Positions 1 to 8,896 are shown, numbered from the stretch's first letter. The stretch: 64,000 bases of DNA from Pseudomonas kielensis (GCF_014236655.1 NZ_JACMYG010000012.1:62001-126000); one strand, 5' to 3'. Notes: generated by a model from the sequence alone, not told the origin. A program made the numbers and translations.

Positions 1-2
1 CG

Positions 3-260
3 GTTACTCCGGGCTATCGGCTGCCCGCGCCGGCGCCGCGCTGGCTGTTGCTGGCGCTGGCCTGGGTCGAGGAGGCGCGCGCGCGAATGACCGGGCGGCC
101 GGCGCAGTTGTTGCAAAGTCAGGTGCGGATGTTCCACCAGGTGCGCCAGCACTACTGCATCGACAAGGCCAGGCAGCAACTGGGTTTTGCCCCGCGCACG
201 CCCGAGGCCGCGCTGCAATCAGTCTTTCGCTATCTGGGTCGCCGCGCGTCGTCGAGCTGA
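3..260 (+). CDS. NAD-dependent epimerase/dehydratase family protein, C-terminal fragment
   Basis: The reading frame is open from the left edge of the window and ends in TGA at 258-260, so only about 85 C-terminal residues are present. The segment with CIDKARQQLGF followed by an acidic/aliphatic helix ending in FRYLG resembles the C-terminus of extended SDR sugar epimerases and dihydroflavonol reductase-like proteins, including hopanoid-associated HpnA-type proteins, where a KAR.LG.P motif precedes the last helix. The Rossmann fold and catalytic YxxxK would lie outside the window. Its 3' end overlaps the end of the convergent GFA gene by 31 bp. The family call is moderate; the substrate is unknown. 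Confidence 0.55.
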   Translation, partial: VTPGYRLPAPAPRWLLLALAWVEEARARMTGRPAQLLQSQVRMFHQVRQHYCIDKARQQLGFAPRTPEAALQSVFRYLGRRASSS

Positions 261-628
261 TACCAGCAGGCTTTGTCCTCGATGCAGCTGTGGCGTTGCT
301 TGGCGGGCTGGAAGGGGGTGTCCAGGGTTGCGACGGCAATCGAGATCCAGTCCGGGAACGCGCCCCGGGCATCCGACCAGAACAGCGATGATCCGCAGTG
401 CCCGCAGAACTGACGGGTGACCCCAGGGGAAGAGGGGTAGGCCTTGAGCGCCGAGGCGTCGGCTGTAATCGCCAGTGCCGATCTGGGCGCACTGGCATAG
501 GTGGCGAACGCCGCACCGTGGGCTTTCTGGCATTTGCGGCAATGGCAATGGGTGAAGGCCTTGAGCGCACTGCTCAGTTGGTAGCTGACGGCGCCGCACA
601 GGCAACTGCCGTGGAGTGACTGATCCAT
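230..628 (-). CDS. GFA (glutathione-dependent formaldehyde-activating enzyme-like) family zinc protein
   Basis: 132 residues, the usual size for the GFA/CENP-V family. The zinc ligands are all visible: CLC near residues 9-11, CHCRKC at 28-33 and CGHCG at 75-79. Members bind two zinc ions; only a few have a shown glutathione adduct role, so formaldehyde detoxification should not be assumed. The start is the ATG at 626-628. The gene converges on the epimerase fragment and overlaps its last 31 bp. A second GFA family member lies at 47144-47536 with the same cysteine spacing. Cytosolic, no signal peptide. Confidence 0.85.
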   Translation of the reverse strand: MDQSLHGSCLCGAVSYQLSSALKAFTHCHCRKCQKAHGAAFATYASAPRSALAITADASALKAYPSSPGVTRQFCGHCGSSLFWSDARGAFPDWISIAVATLDTPFQPAKQRHSCIEDKACWYQLDDARRPR

Positions 629-659
629 GTTCCGAGTTTGCGCCTAGTCGTTGAGTGGC

Positions 660-1865
660 TCACAGGATGACATCCAGGCCCCAGCCCGCCAAGCCGCACC
701 CCAGCACCACCTTCCACGGCGCGACCTTGCCGAACATCAGCGCCACCAACGCCACCAGGGCCAGGGCAAAGTCTGCCGGGGTGAGGATGGCGCTGGTCCA
801 CACCGGCTGATACAGCGCGGCCAGCAGCAGGCCGACCACCGCGGCGTTGATCCCCAGCAGCGCCGCCTGCATGCGCAGGTTGCGCCGCAGCCGCTCCCAG
901 AATGGCAGTGCGCCGAACACCAGCAGGAACGACGGCGCAAAGATCGCCAGCAGCCCCAACAGGCCACCGAGCCAGCCCGACTGCGGGCCCTGCATCGAGG
1001 CGCCGAGAAACGCGGCGAAAGTGAACAACGGCCCAGGTACCGCCTGGGTCGCGCCATAGCCGGCGAGAAAGGTCTGATTGCTCACCCAGCCGTTGGGCAC
1101 CACGTCGGCCTGCAGCAACGGCAGCATCACGTGGCCGCCACCGAACACCAGCGAGCCGGTGCGGTAGAAGGCATCGATCATGCTCAGGGTCGGGCTGGCC
1201 AGCAGTTGGGCAAGGATCGGCAGGCCCACCAGCAGCACCGCAAACAACGCCAGCCATAACAGCCCGGCACGGGGGCTGATGGTGATCGGCAATGGCTCGT
1301 GCGCCAGGGTGGGCGCCGGGTTGAACAGCAACAGCCCGGCGACACCGGCTGCCGCAATCACCCCGACCTGGGCCCCGGCAACAGGCAGCATCAGCACCAG
1401 GCACGCGGCGCCGATCATCAGCAGGATGCGCGGCAAGTCCGGGCACAACAACCGCGCCATTCCCCACACGGCTTGGGCGACGACCGCCACCGCCAGCACT
1501 TTCAAACCATGCACGATGCCCCCGGGCACGGCGTCGCCGTAGTCGTGCAGCCCCAGGGCAAACAGGATCAGCACCAGGGCCGAGGGCAGAGTGAACCCGC
1601 ACCAGGCAGCCAGCGCGCCACGGTAGCCGGCCCGTGACAGGCCCAGGGCCATGCCGACCTGGCTGCTGGCCGGGCCGGGCAGGAACTGGCAGAGCGTGAC
1701 CAATTCGGCATAGCTGCGCTCACTCAACCAGCGCCGACGCACCACGAACTCCTCGCGAAAGTAGCCCAGATGGGCAATCGGGCCGCCGAAGGAGGTCAGG
1801 CCCAGGCGCAGGAACAGCAAAAATACCTGCCAGGGACTATGGTCTGCGCTCGGGGGTGGGGACAT
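660..1865 (-). CDS. chrA: Chromate transporter (CHR family, two-domain ChrA type)
   Basis: 401 residues, matching long-chain CHR proteins (about 400 aa) built from two homologous halves. The N-terminal half carries the conserved block with RLGLTSFGGP and a following CQFLPGP motif; the second half has FGGGHVMLPLL and the QAVPGPLFTFA motif, the duplicated signatures of the family. About ten hydrophobic segments are seen. ChrA exports chromate from the cytoplasm using the proton motive force; chromosomal copies can also have other anion roles. I chose the ATG at 1863-1865 because the frame stays open far upstream without a family match. No chrB-like regulator is adjacent. The neighbouring AraC gene is co-directional, 80 bp upstream. 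Confidence 0.85.
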   Translation of the reverse strand: MSPPPSADHSPWQVFLLFLRLGLTSFGGPIAHLGYFREEFVVRRRWLSERSYAELVTLCQFLPGPASSQVGMALGLSRAGYRGALAAWCGFTLPSALVLILFALGLHDYGDAVPGGIVHGLKVLAVAVVAQAVWGMARLLCPDLPRILLMIGAACLVLMLPVAGAQVGVIAAAGVAGLLLFNPAPTLAHEPLPITISPRAGLLWLALFAVLLVGLPILAQLLASPTLSMIDAFYRTGSLVFGGGHVMLPLLQADVVPNGWVSNQTFLAGYGATQAVPGPLFTFAAFLGASMQGPQSGWLGGLLGLLAIFAPSFLLVFGALPFWERLRRNLRMQAALLGINAAVVGLLLAALYQPVWTSAILTPADFALALVALVALMFGKVAPWKVVLGCGLAGWGLDVIL

Positions 1866-1945
1866 GCAAGGCTCTACGTAAAAGGCGGTGGGGCGGGCAA
1901 CGAGCATAACAACGCGCGGCTGCGCTTTCGATAGCCTGCGGCGTT

Positions 1946-2983
1946 TCAAGCCCCACTGAATAGCTGGCGGATCAGCTTGGGGGTGCTGCCGGTCCAGCGC
2001 TTGAACGAGCGACGAAAGTTCGCCGGGTCGTTGAAGTTCAGGTAGGCGGCCACTTCCTCGTTGCTCAAGCCCTTGACCTGGTACAGGTAGAGCGCCACGT
2101 GTTTGCGCACCAGGTCGACCTGCTGCTGGAAACCGGTGTCGTGCTTGTGCAGCTTGCGCTTGAGGGTGGCCGGGCTCATGCCGAAGGCCTGGGCCGCCTG
2201 CTCCAGGCTCGGCGCCTGGCGGACATGGCTTTGCAGGTAACGGTACAGGCAGCCGAGAAAGCTGCTGGCATGGCCCAACTGCTCCAACTGCTGCTGGGCC
2301 TCTTGGCGGGCGACCTGGCCGGCCGTGGCGGAGGCGCCGGGCCAGGCTTGCGTCAGGTACTGGCGGGGAATGCGCATCATGTCCAGCGGGCGCTGGAACT
2401 GGGTCTGCTCGCCCAGGTGTACCCAGTACTGTTCGACATAACGGGGCTCGTCGTAGCTGAAACTGCATTGCCACGGCAGGCGCTGGCCGCTGAGCCATTG
2501 GCTCATGGCGACCAGCGAGGTCATGCTCGCCTCCAGCAGGAAGCGCCACTGCTCGCCAGCGCCGCAGCTGTCGAACCAGTAGACGTAGGCGTACTGCTCA
2601 TCCAGCACCAGTTGCGGCGTCACCAAGGGGCTGAGCAACGCCTGCTGCAGGACCAGGGTGTCGAGGGCCTGGTGCAGGTTCTGCGCGTGGCGCAGGGCAT
2701 GGCTGGCGGCGCCGTAATGCCCGGGCAACAGGCGCTGGCCAAACAGGAAGCTGCTGTCGTCGGCGTCGAGCAGACGCTTGCTGTTGCCGATCAAGGCAAC
2801 AAACTGCTGGGGACTGAGGCGGGTCTGGCCGGCCAGGATGTCTTCATGAAACAGCCCGGTGCCGCGCAGCAGGCGATGGCTGTCGATCTCTCGCGACAGG
2901 GCCAGGTCGATCAGGGTCGCCGGCTGGTAATGCCCGGGAATGAAGCGACTGTCGTTTTCGTACCACAGGGATTTGCCGGTCAT
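1946..2983 (-). CDS. AraC family transcriptional regulator, OruR/ArgR-like (Arabinose_bd type N-domain)
   Basis: 345 residues, the usual length for AraC proteins with the ~190-residue N-terminal ligand domain seen in OruR and similar Pseudomonas regulators. The C-terminal ~100 residues hold two helix-turn-helix motifs: the first around the LEQAAQAFGMSPATLKRKL segment, the second around the EEVAAYLNFNDPANFRRSFKRW segment with the conserved F..FKRW..TP pattern. The end of the coding region is 9 bp past the stop-proximal side of the upstream gene, so it is probably co-transcribed with the GGDEF protein at 2993-3907. Effector and target genes are unknown. Confidence 0.85.
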   Translation of the reverse strand: MTGKSLWYENDSRFIPGHYQPATLIDLALSREIDSHRLLRGTGLFHEDILAGQTRLSPQQFVALIGNSKRLLDADDSSFLFGQRLLPGHYGAASHALRHAQNLHQALDTLVLQQALLSPLVTPQLVLDEQYAYVYWFDSCGAGEQWRFLLEASMTSLVAMSQWLSGQRLPWQCSFSYDEPRYVEQYWVHLGEQTQFQRPLDMMRIPRQYLTQAWPGASATAGQVARQEAQQQLEQLGHASSFLGCLYRYLQSHVRQAPSLEQAAQAFGMSPATLKRKLHKHDTGFQQQVDLVRKHVALYLYQVKGLSNEEVAAYLNFNDPANFRRSFKRWTGSTPKLIRQLFSGA

Positions 2984-2992
2984 GGGCGCGCC

Positions 2993-3907
2993 TCAGGCCG
3001 TCTTGGCCAGCGGCTGCTTGGCCCGGGCCAGCGCCAGGTTCAGGCGTTTGAGCACCTGCTCGGGGGATTCGTCCATGGCCATCACCACCGCGGTGCTTGC
3101 CGACAGGTGCAGGCGCTCGCCGTGCTGGCGGGTTTTGTGGGCCAGGCCGTGCACCGCCTGTTGCAGCTCCAGCGCCAGCAACCGTGCCTGGCTTTCGCCG
3201 GTGTTGGCCAGCAGCACCACGAAGCGATCGCCGGCCAGGCGGCAGAGCAGGTCCTGACGCCGCAGGTTGAGCAGCAGCAAGTGACTCACGGCCTGCAGCA
3301 CGGCGTCGCCTTCGGCGTGGCCACAGGCCTGGTTGATGGCGGCGAAGTTGTCCAGGTCCAGGGCCAGCAGTGACAGCGGTTGCTGCTGCGCCAGGCTTTC
3401 GTCGAGGCTGCTGGCCAGTTGGCGCTTGAGATAGTCAGCGCCGCCCAAGGGGGTGAGTTTGTCGAACAGCCGGTGTTCGCGAAACAGCCGCTCGCGCTTT
3501 TCCATCTGCGCGCTGATCGCCAGTTGTTCGCGGTGCCAGTGATAGATGCCCAGGGTCAGCAGGAGCATGCCCACCGGCATCGGCCCCGACTCCAGCCAGT
3601 GATCCCAGGTGATGCTGTCGGGCAGGCGGATAAACTCGTCGAGGCTGTCGATCCACCAGGAGAAAAAGATGCAGCCCAGGCCCAGCGCCAGGTAATTGGT
3701 GACCCGCCCGGCAGGCCGGCTTTTGAGCACCAGGCCCAGCCACACCAGGGCCAGCAGGGCCGAGCCGCCTTCACCGACGATGTCCAGCCAGACCCATTCG
3801 CTGACGCTTTTCAACTCGCCGCAGGCCAGGTGCAGGATCAGCCCCAGGTTGGCGGCCAACAGCAGCAGGAGCAGTTTCCAGCGGTGGGGTTTGAGTACCG
3901 AGAACAT
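2993..3907 (-). CDS. Membrane protein with degenerate GGDEF domain
   Basis: 304 residues. The first ~125 residues form about four hydrophobic helices (near 11-30, 48-62, 70-85, 110-122), followed by a linker helix rich in charged residues and a GGDEF-fold domain from about 150. The D..NF..IN..CGH..GD.VL block of the family is present near 184-204, but the signature loop reads AGDRF (225-229) instead of GGDEF: the first Gly and the metal-binding Glu are changed, so diguanylate cyclase activity is unlikely. It may act as a signalling scaffold or GTP/c-di-GMP sensor. It lies 9 bp upstream of the AraC gene and is probably transcribed with it. Confidence 0.75.
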   Translation of the reverse strand: MFSVLKPHRWKLLLLLLAANLGLILHLACGELKSVSEWVWLDIVGEGGSALLALVWLGLVLKSRPAGRVTNYLALGLGCIFFSWWIDSLDEFIRLPDSITWDHWLESGPMPVGMLLLTLGIYHWHREQLAISAQMEKRERLFREHRLFDKLTPLGGADYLKRQLASSLDESLAQQQPLSLLALDLDNFAAINQACGHAEGDAVLQAVSHLLLLNLRRQDLLCRLAGDRFVVLLANTGESQARLLALELQQAVHGLAHKTRQHGERLHLSASTAVVMAMDESPEQVLKRLNLALARAKQPLAKTA

Positions 3908-4051
3908 GGCCGTGATCCTTTGGCGAACGAGCAGTGCGCGCCAGCACAGCAGATGTCTGTGACAGTTGGGTGACGGGGCGGGGAGGTCGAATCAGCTCAG
4001 CCTGGAACACGCGATTTTTTCGCCACCCAGCGAATGGTGCCTGGAAAATCG

Positions 4052-4155
4052 CCATCGCGAGCAAACGGAGCGCCGCCCGACCTCTCCCACAGTCTGGTTG
4101 CCTGCAAATCTTGCGTACGGCCACTAAACCTGTGGGTGCGAGCTTGCTCGCGATG
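4052..4155. repeat. REP elements, inverted pair
   Basis: An inverted REP copy (about 4052-4092, reading CCATCGCGAGCAAACGGAGC then GCCGCCCGA..CTCCCACA) faces a direct copy at 4131-4155 (TGTGGGTGCGAGCTTGCTCG then CGATG). The inverted copy carries the same extra GTCGGGCGGCGCTCCG insert seen in the first unit of the array at 21811. Together with 3908-4051 (nothing recognisable) and the Pho-box segment this fills the 452-bp gap between the GGDEF gene and the TonB-dependent receptor. Confidence 0.75.
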
Positions 4156-4268
4156 CTCTCAAGTCAGGGCAAAATGCTGATCGGCCCCCTCGTATCAGAG
4201 GTCAAATCAGCTCACTGTCGCGGCAAAACCGCGCTAAACCCCCTGTTTACCGGGCTACCTGGCTCAGG

Positions 4269-4286
4269 CTGTCACAGAACCGTCAT
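4269..4286 (+). promoter_or_regulatory. Pho box (PhoB operator) before receptor-phytase genes
   Basis: CTGTCAC-AGAA-CCGTCAT: two 7-bp half sites in direct repeat with a 4-bp spacer, matching the 18-bp PhoB consensus (CTGTCAT, 4 bp, CTGTCAT) at 12 of 14 half-site bases. It ends 73 bp upstream of the receptor ATG. In PhoB-activated promoters the box replaces the -35 element; a clear -10 about 10 bp downstream is not obvious here (only CCTAGC). The phytase gene downstream makes phosphate starvation control very plausible. Confidence 0.75.
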
Positions 4287-4359
4287 TCCCCACCCCTAGC
4301 GTGCCCTCCCAGTTGCCGGGCCTCTTGCCTGGCGTCATCGGACTCTTGGGGGGACCACC

Positions 4360-6903
4360 ATGTACCAGCGCAGCAGCCACCCGCGCAGCGGCACCGCCGG
4401 GCTCGTCAGTTTCACACTGACCGCCCTGGCCCTGGCGATTGCCAGCGAACGCTTGCACGCCGCCGAAACCGCCGGCCAGACCGAGCACATCGAAGTGGTC
4501 GGCCAGGCCGCCAGTATCGATCAGGCGCTCAAGGAACAGCGCCGCTCCGACAGTATCAAGAGCGTGGTGCATGCCGACGGCGTGGCGCAGTTGCCGGACG
4601 AGAACGTGGCCGAGGCAGCGCAACGCATGCCGGGCGTCAGTGTCGAGCGCGACCAGGGCGAAGGCCGGTTTGTCAGCGTGCGGGGCCTGGGTCCGGACCT
4701 CAACAGCGTGACCATCAACGGTACCCTGGTGCCTTCGCCGGAAAGCGAGCGCCGCGCCGTGGCCCTCGATGTACTGCCGGCGGAGCTGGTGCAATCGCTG
4801 TCGGTGATCAAGACCCTGACCCCGGACATGGACGCCAACTCCCTCGGTGGCACCGTGGATGTGCAGAGCCTGTCGGCCTTCGATCACCCGGGCCTGTTCT
4901 ACACCGGCAGCAGCGAGGCCAGCTACGACCAGAACAGCCACCAGACCAGCCCGAAATTTTCCGGGGCGATCAGCGACCGCTTCAGCCTGGGCGACGGCAT
5001 CGACAATTTCGGCGTGGCCGCGGCGCTGAGCTGGCAGAAGCGTGACTTCGGTTCGGACAACGTCGAGACCGGCGGCGCCTGGGACTTCGAGCGCGGTGCA
5101 AGGCTTGAGGAGTTCGAGCAGCGTGACTACGACATCAGCCGGGAACGCACCGGTGGCGGCCTGAACTTCGACTACAAGCCCGATGACCTGAGCAGCTATT
5201 ACCTGCGCACCCTCTACAGCCGCTACAAGGACAGCGAGACGCGCAACTCCACCAGCATCGAGTTCGCCGAGCCCCAGGCCGCCGCAGAACGGGGGGACGC
5301 CGACGGCAAGCGCAAGCTCAAACAGCGCGAGGAAACCCAGGAGATCCAGTCCTACGTGCTGGGTGGCGAGCGCCTGTTGGGCCTGTGGACCCTCAGCGGC
5401 CAGGCCGGCTACAGCCGCTCCAGCGAAGACAGCCCGGGGCACATCGCCAATGCCGCCTTCAGTGGCGCCGACGACTTTGCCGGCAGCGGTTTCTACGACA
5501 CCGAGAAGCCGCGGCTGATCATTGGCCAGGACTTCTACAACCCCGACAACTTCAGCCTCGACAAGGTCGACTGGGAAAAGCAGAAAACCACCGACACCGA
5601 GAAAAACCTGCGCCTGGACCTGGCCCGCGACTACGACCTCAGCGGTTATGCGTCCCAGGTCAAGTTCGGCGGCAAGGTCAGCCGGCGCAACAAAGACAAC
5701 AACCTCGACGCCTGGGTTTATGAGGACTTCGACGACCTGGGCTTGAGCGATGAACAACTCAACCTCAGCCAGTTCCAGAAGGGCAAGGTCCACTACCGCC
5801 TTGGCGAGTTCGGCCCGGGTATCAGTTCCAGCGCGATCAAGAACCTGATTGGCGGCCTCGACCGGGCGGACTTCTATGACGAGACCGAGTCGCGGGTCAA
5901 CGACTTCAAGATGAGCGAGGACATCAACGCCGGCTACCTGATGAACACCCTGGACATCGACGACTGGCGCTTCATTGCCGGTATGCGCTACGAAGGCACC
6001 GAATTCGCAGCCAAGGGCACCGGGGTCAACGACGGCGAGTTCGAGGCCAACGACAGCAAGCGCAGCTACCACCACTGGTTACCCGGCCTGCACGCGCGCT
6101 ACCAACTGGACAAGAACACCCAGGTGCGCGCGGCCTGGACCAAGTCCGTGGTGCGGCCGACCTTCGGGCAACTGGCGCCGGGGTTTGTCATCGACGATGA
6201 CGAGGCAACCTTTGGCAACCCCAACCTCAAGCCCCTGGAATCGAGCAACCTGGACCTGGGCATCGAGCACTACATGGGCCGCGCGGGCACGATCTCGGCG
6301 TTCGTGTTCTACAAGGACATCCAGAATTTCGTCTACAACACCGACGTCGCCGGCAGCGGTGCCTGGGTCGATTTCTCCGAGGCCCACACCTTCACCAACG
6401 GTGACAGCGCCAAGCTCTACGGCCTGGAACTGGCCTACTCGCAGAAATACGACTGGCTGCCCGCCCCATGGAACGGCCTGCTGCTGGGGGCCAACGCCAC
6501 CTTCAGCCGTTCGGACGCGCAGATCGAAGGCTTCGACGCCGCCAGCGGGGGTAACCGCAAACGCAGCATCGACCTGCCGAGCCAGTCGGACACCGTCGGC
6601 AACCTGATGCTCGGCTGGGAAGACGACACCCTCAGCCTGCGCCTGTCGGCCAACTACAAGTCCGACTACCTCTATGAGCTGGCCGCAATCAACGACAAGG
6701 CCCACGACCTGCACGTGGATGCCCAGACTTTCGTCGACTTCAGTGCGCGTTACTCGCTGACCAAGAACCTGCAGCTCAACTTCGAGGCGCAGAACCTCAC
6801 GGACGAGTCGTACTACGTCTACGCCGGCCACGGCGCCTACAACGCCCAATACGAAGAGTACGGCCCGACCTTCAAGCTTGGCCTGACCTTTACCCATTTT
6901 TGA
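4360..6903 (+). CDS. TonB-dependent outer membrane receptor linked to phytase
   Basis: 847 residues. A signal peptide ends near residue 34 (LHAAE), followed by a plug domain containing the LPDENVAEAAQRMPGVSVER block and VRGLGPDLNSVTING, typical of the Caulobacter/Xanthomonas-type TonB receptor subfamily, and a long beta-barrel ending with a C-terminal aromatic residue (LTFTHF). No N-terminal signalling (STN) domain is present. These receptors import large or unusual substrates using the TonB-ExbB-ExbD energy system. The gene is 45 bp upstream of a secreted phytase and about 2 kb upstream of its own exbB-exbD-tonB set, and follows a Pho box, so the ligand is probably phytate, a lower inositol phosphate or its metal complex; this is inference from context. 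Confidence 0.85.
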   Translation: MYQRSSHPRSGTAGLVSFTLTALALAIASERLHAAETAGQTEHIEVVGQAASIDQALKEQRRSDSIKSVVHADGVAQLPDENVAEAAQRMPGVSVERDQGEGRFVSVRGLGPDLNSVTINGTLVPSPESERRAVALDVLPAELVQSLSVIKTLTPDMDANSLGGTVDVQSLSAFDHPGLFYTGSSEASYDQNSHQTSPKFSGAISDRFSLGDGIDNFGVAAALSWQKRDFGSDNVETGGAWDFERGARLEEFEQRDYDISRERTGGGLNFDYKPDDLSSYYLRTLYSRYKDSETRNSTSIEFAEPQAAAERGDADGKRKLKQREETQEIQSYVLGGERLLGLWTLSGQAGYSRSSEDSPGHIANAAFSGADDFAGSGFYDTEKPRLIIGQDFYNPDNFSLDKVDWEKQKTTDTEKNLRLDLARDYDLSGYASQVKFGGKVSRRNKDNNLDAWVYEDFDDLGLSDEQLNLSQFQKGKVHYRLGEFGPGISSSAIKNLIGGLDRADFYDETESRVNDFKMSEDINAGYLMNTLDIDDWRFIAGMRYEGTEFAAKGTGVNDGEFEANDSKRSYHHWLPGLHARYQLDKNTQVRAAWTKSVVRPTFGQLAPGFVIDDDEATFGNPNLKPLESSNLDLGIEHYMGRAGTISAFVFYKDIQNFVYNTDVAGSGAWVDFSEAHTFTNGDSAKLYGLELAYSQKYDWLPAPWNGLLLGANATFSRSDAQIEGFDAASGGNRKRSIDLPSQSDTVGNLMLGWEDDTLSLRLSANYKSDYLYELAAINDKAHDLHVDAQTFVDFSARYSLTKNLQLNFEAQNLTDESYYVYAGHGAYNAQYEEYGPTFKLGLTFTHF

Positions 6904-6948
6904 TTCCCTGCTTGCCACAGATTCGGGCATTGCACACCAAGGACTTCC

Positions 6949-8862
6949 ATGACTATTTCGTTTTCCCCCACGCGCTGCCTGTTGGCCGCCTTGATCTGCC
7001 TGGGCACGGGCCAGGCACTGGCCGCCGGGCCGAAGTTGACCCTCAGCCCCTGGGCCCCCGGTCTCACTGTTGAGACCCTGGCTTTCCTGCCAGCCGACCT
7101 CGGCCCGCAGCGCCTGGCGGCCAGTGAGCGTGATGGCTTGCTGTTGCTCGACGAACAAGGTGCGCCACTGGCCAGCCTGCCTGGCACCTTCAGTGGCCTG
7201 GACCGCCGGGCGGCCGGCCAGCAGGTGTTGCTGGCCAGTCTCGACAACCGTCGGCAACAGGCACTGCTGGTCAGCCTCGACCCGCGCCAGCGGCGTTTTG
7301 GCCAACCGGTGTATCTGCCAACGCGGGACTTCCCGGTCAGCGGGCTGTGCCTGTACCGCGACGACGCCAGCAACCTGTTCCTGTTCCTGGTGGGCGAGGA
7401 GGGCAAGGGTGAGCAGTGGCTGGTGGGCCACGGTGCACAGTTGAACCCGCAACCGCAGCGAGTTCGAGGTGTGCCGCTGCCGCCTTCGGCCCAGTTCTGC
7501 CAGGTCGACGATGGCGCCAATCAGTTACTGGTCAACGAGGAGAACGTCGGCTGGTGGGCCTATCCGGCCCACCCTGAGGCCGAGGTGGTGCGGGTGCCGG
7601 TGGCCCTGCGCGCGCCCTTTGGCGATGTCAGCCAGGTGGCCGGGGCCATGGCGCTGGTGCCGGGCGGCGTGGTCGCACTCGACCCCAAGGCGGCACAGCT
7701 GCATCTGTACCAGCAGCAGGGCGCCGCCTGGACTGGCGCGGCAACGCTGGCAGTGAGTGGCTTGAAAGAACCGGAAAACCTCGCCCTGCGGGCCACCGCC
7801 AAGGGCCTGCAACTGTTGCTGCGTGACGACGATGACGGGCGCTTGTACCAGGGCGAGCTGGACTGGCAGGCCAAGCCTGTGCCCCTGGCGCCAGTGTTGC
7901 CCAGCGTCGGCGCGTTGGCCCAGAGCGAGCCGGTCGGGCGCCAGGGTGATGCGGCGGACGATCCGGCGATCTGGATTCACCCGCAACAACCGGCCTTGAG
8001 CCGGGTCCTGGGCACCAACAAAAAGCAGGGGCTGCTGGCTTATGACCTGCAAGGCAAGCTGCTTCAGGAGCTGTCGGTGGGGCGCCTGAACAATGTCGAC
8101 GTGCGGCCCAACTTCAAGCTGGGCCAGCAGACGGTCGACCTTGCGGTGGCGAGCAACCGCGATCACAACAGCCTCAGCCTGTTCAGCATCGACCGCAGCA
8201 GCGGTGAGTTGCGCGAGGCCGGCGAGATCGCCACGCCGCTCAAGGAGATCTATGGCATCTGCCTGTTCCAGCCTGCCAGTGGCGAGCTGTATGCGATTGC
8301 CAACGGCAAGGATGGCACCTTCCTGCAATACCGCCTGAGTGCCCCCAGTGGTGTGGTGCAGGGTGAGCTGGTGCGTCAGTTCAAGGTCGACAGCCAGCCT
8401 GAAGGCTGTGTGGCCGACGATCAGCGCCAGCGCTTGTTCCTGGGCGAGGAGGACGTTGGGGTCTGGGCGGTGGATGCCCGCGCCGATCAGCCGGCGCAGT
8501 TGACCAGCGTGATCAAGGTCGGCCCGCAACTGCACGCCGATGTCGAGGGCCTGGCGCTGTATCAAAGCCCGAGCCGTGACTACCTGGTGATCTCCAGCCA
8601 AGGCAATGACAGCTATCTGGTGCTGGACGCCGAGCCGCCATTTGCCTCCCGTGGCGCCTTCCGGGTCGGCTTGAATGCGGCGGCCGGCATCGACGGTGCT
8701 TCGGAAACCGACGGCCTGGAAGTCACCGCGGTCAACCTCGGCGGTGCCTGGAGCAAGGGCATGCTGGTGGTGCAGGACGGGCGCAAGCGCATGCCCGAAC
8801 AGACCCAGAACTTCAAGTTCGTGCCCTGGGCCGAAGTCACCCAGGCGCTGCAGTTGCCCTGA
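6949..8862 (+). CDS. Beta-propeller phytase (3-phytase), two-domain, secreted
   Basis: 637 residues. A signal peptide ends near residue 26 (GQALAAG). The C-terminal half (from about 330) holds the beta-propeller phytase signatures: GDAADDPAIWIHP at 333-345, the LNNVDVR strand, EGCVADD, a DVEGLALY block and a SQGNDSY motif, with many acidic residues placed to bind calcium and phosphate. The first ~310 residues are a second, poorly conserved propeller-like half, as in known dual-domain BPPs where the N-terminal domain assists catalysis. The enzyme would release phosphate from phytate in the periplasm or outside the cell. It has AAGGAC as ribosome site and sits between its receptor and the exbB-exbD-tonB genes. 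Confidence 0.88.
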   Translation: MTISFSPTRCLLAALICLGTGQALAAGPKLTLSPWAPGLTVETLAFLPADLGPQRLAASERDGLLLLDEQGAPLASLPGTFSGLDRRAAGQQVLLASLDNRRQQALLVSLDPRQRRFGQPVYLPTRDFPVSGLCLYRDDASNLFLFLVGEEGKGEQWLVGHGAQLNPQPQRVRGVPLPPSAQFCQVDDGANQLLVNEENVGWWAYPAHPEAEVVRVPVALRAPFGDVSQVAGAMALVPGGVVALDPKAAQLHLYQQQGAAWTGAATLAVSGLKEPENLALRATAKGLQLLLRDDDDGRLYQGELDWQAKPVPLAPVLPSVGALAQSEPVGRQGDAADDPAIWIHPQQPALSRVLGTNKKQGLLAYDLQGKLLQELSVGRLNNVDVRPNFKLGQQTVDLAVASNRDHNSLSLFSIDRSSGELREAGEIATPLKEIYGICLFQPASGELYAIANGKDGTFLQYRLSAPSGVVQGELVRQFKVDSQPEGCVADDQRQRLFLGEEDVGVWAVDARADQPAQLTSVIKVGPQLHADVEGLALYQSPSRDYLVISSQGNDSYLVLDAEPPFASRGAFRVGLNAAAGIDGASETDGLEVTAVNLGGAWSKGMLVVQDGRKRMPEQTQNFKFVPWAEVTQALQLP

Positions 8863-8867
8863 GCGCG

Positions 8868-8896
8868 CCGTCATCAACCTGTCATCGGTTTTTCAT
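8868..8896 (+). promoter_or_regulatory. Second Pho box before exbB-exbD-tonB
   Basis: CCGTCAT-CAAC-CTGTCAT-CGGT-TTTTCAT: two good half sites and a third weaker one, all with 11-bp periodicity, the expected layout for tandem PhoB monomers. It lies in the 95-bp gap between the phytase stop and exbB, suggesting that the energy-transducing genes have their own phosphate-starvation promoter in addition to read-through. A possible weak -10 (CGAATA) lies at 8897-8902. Confidence 0.72.

Noticed and set aside
3934..4299. 121-codon open frame between the GGDEF and receptor genes
   Set aside because: It runs through REP sequences and the Pho box (reads ATKPVGASLLAM, a translated REP) and has no ribosome site or family match.
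4264..6075. 603-codon minus-strand frame
   Set aside because: Antisense to the receptor gene; composition is the Val/Ala/Gly bias of high-GC shadow frames, no motif.
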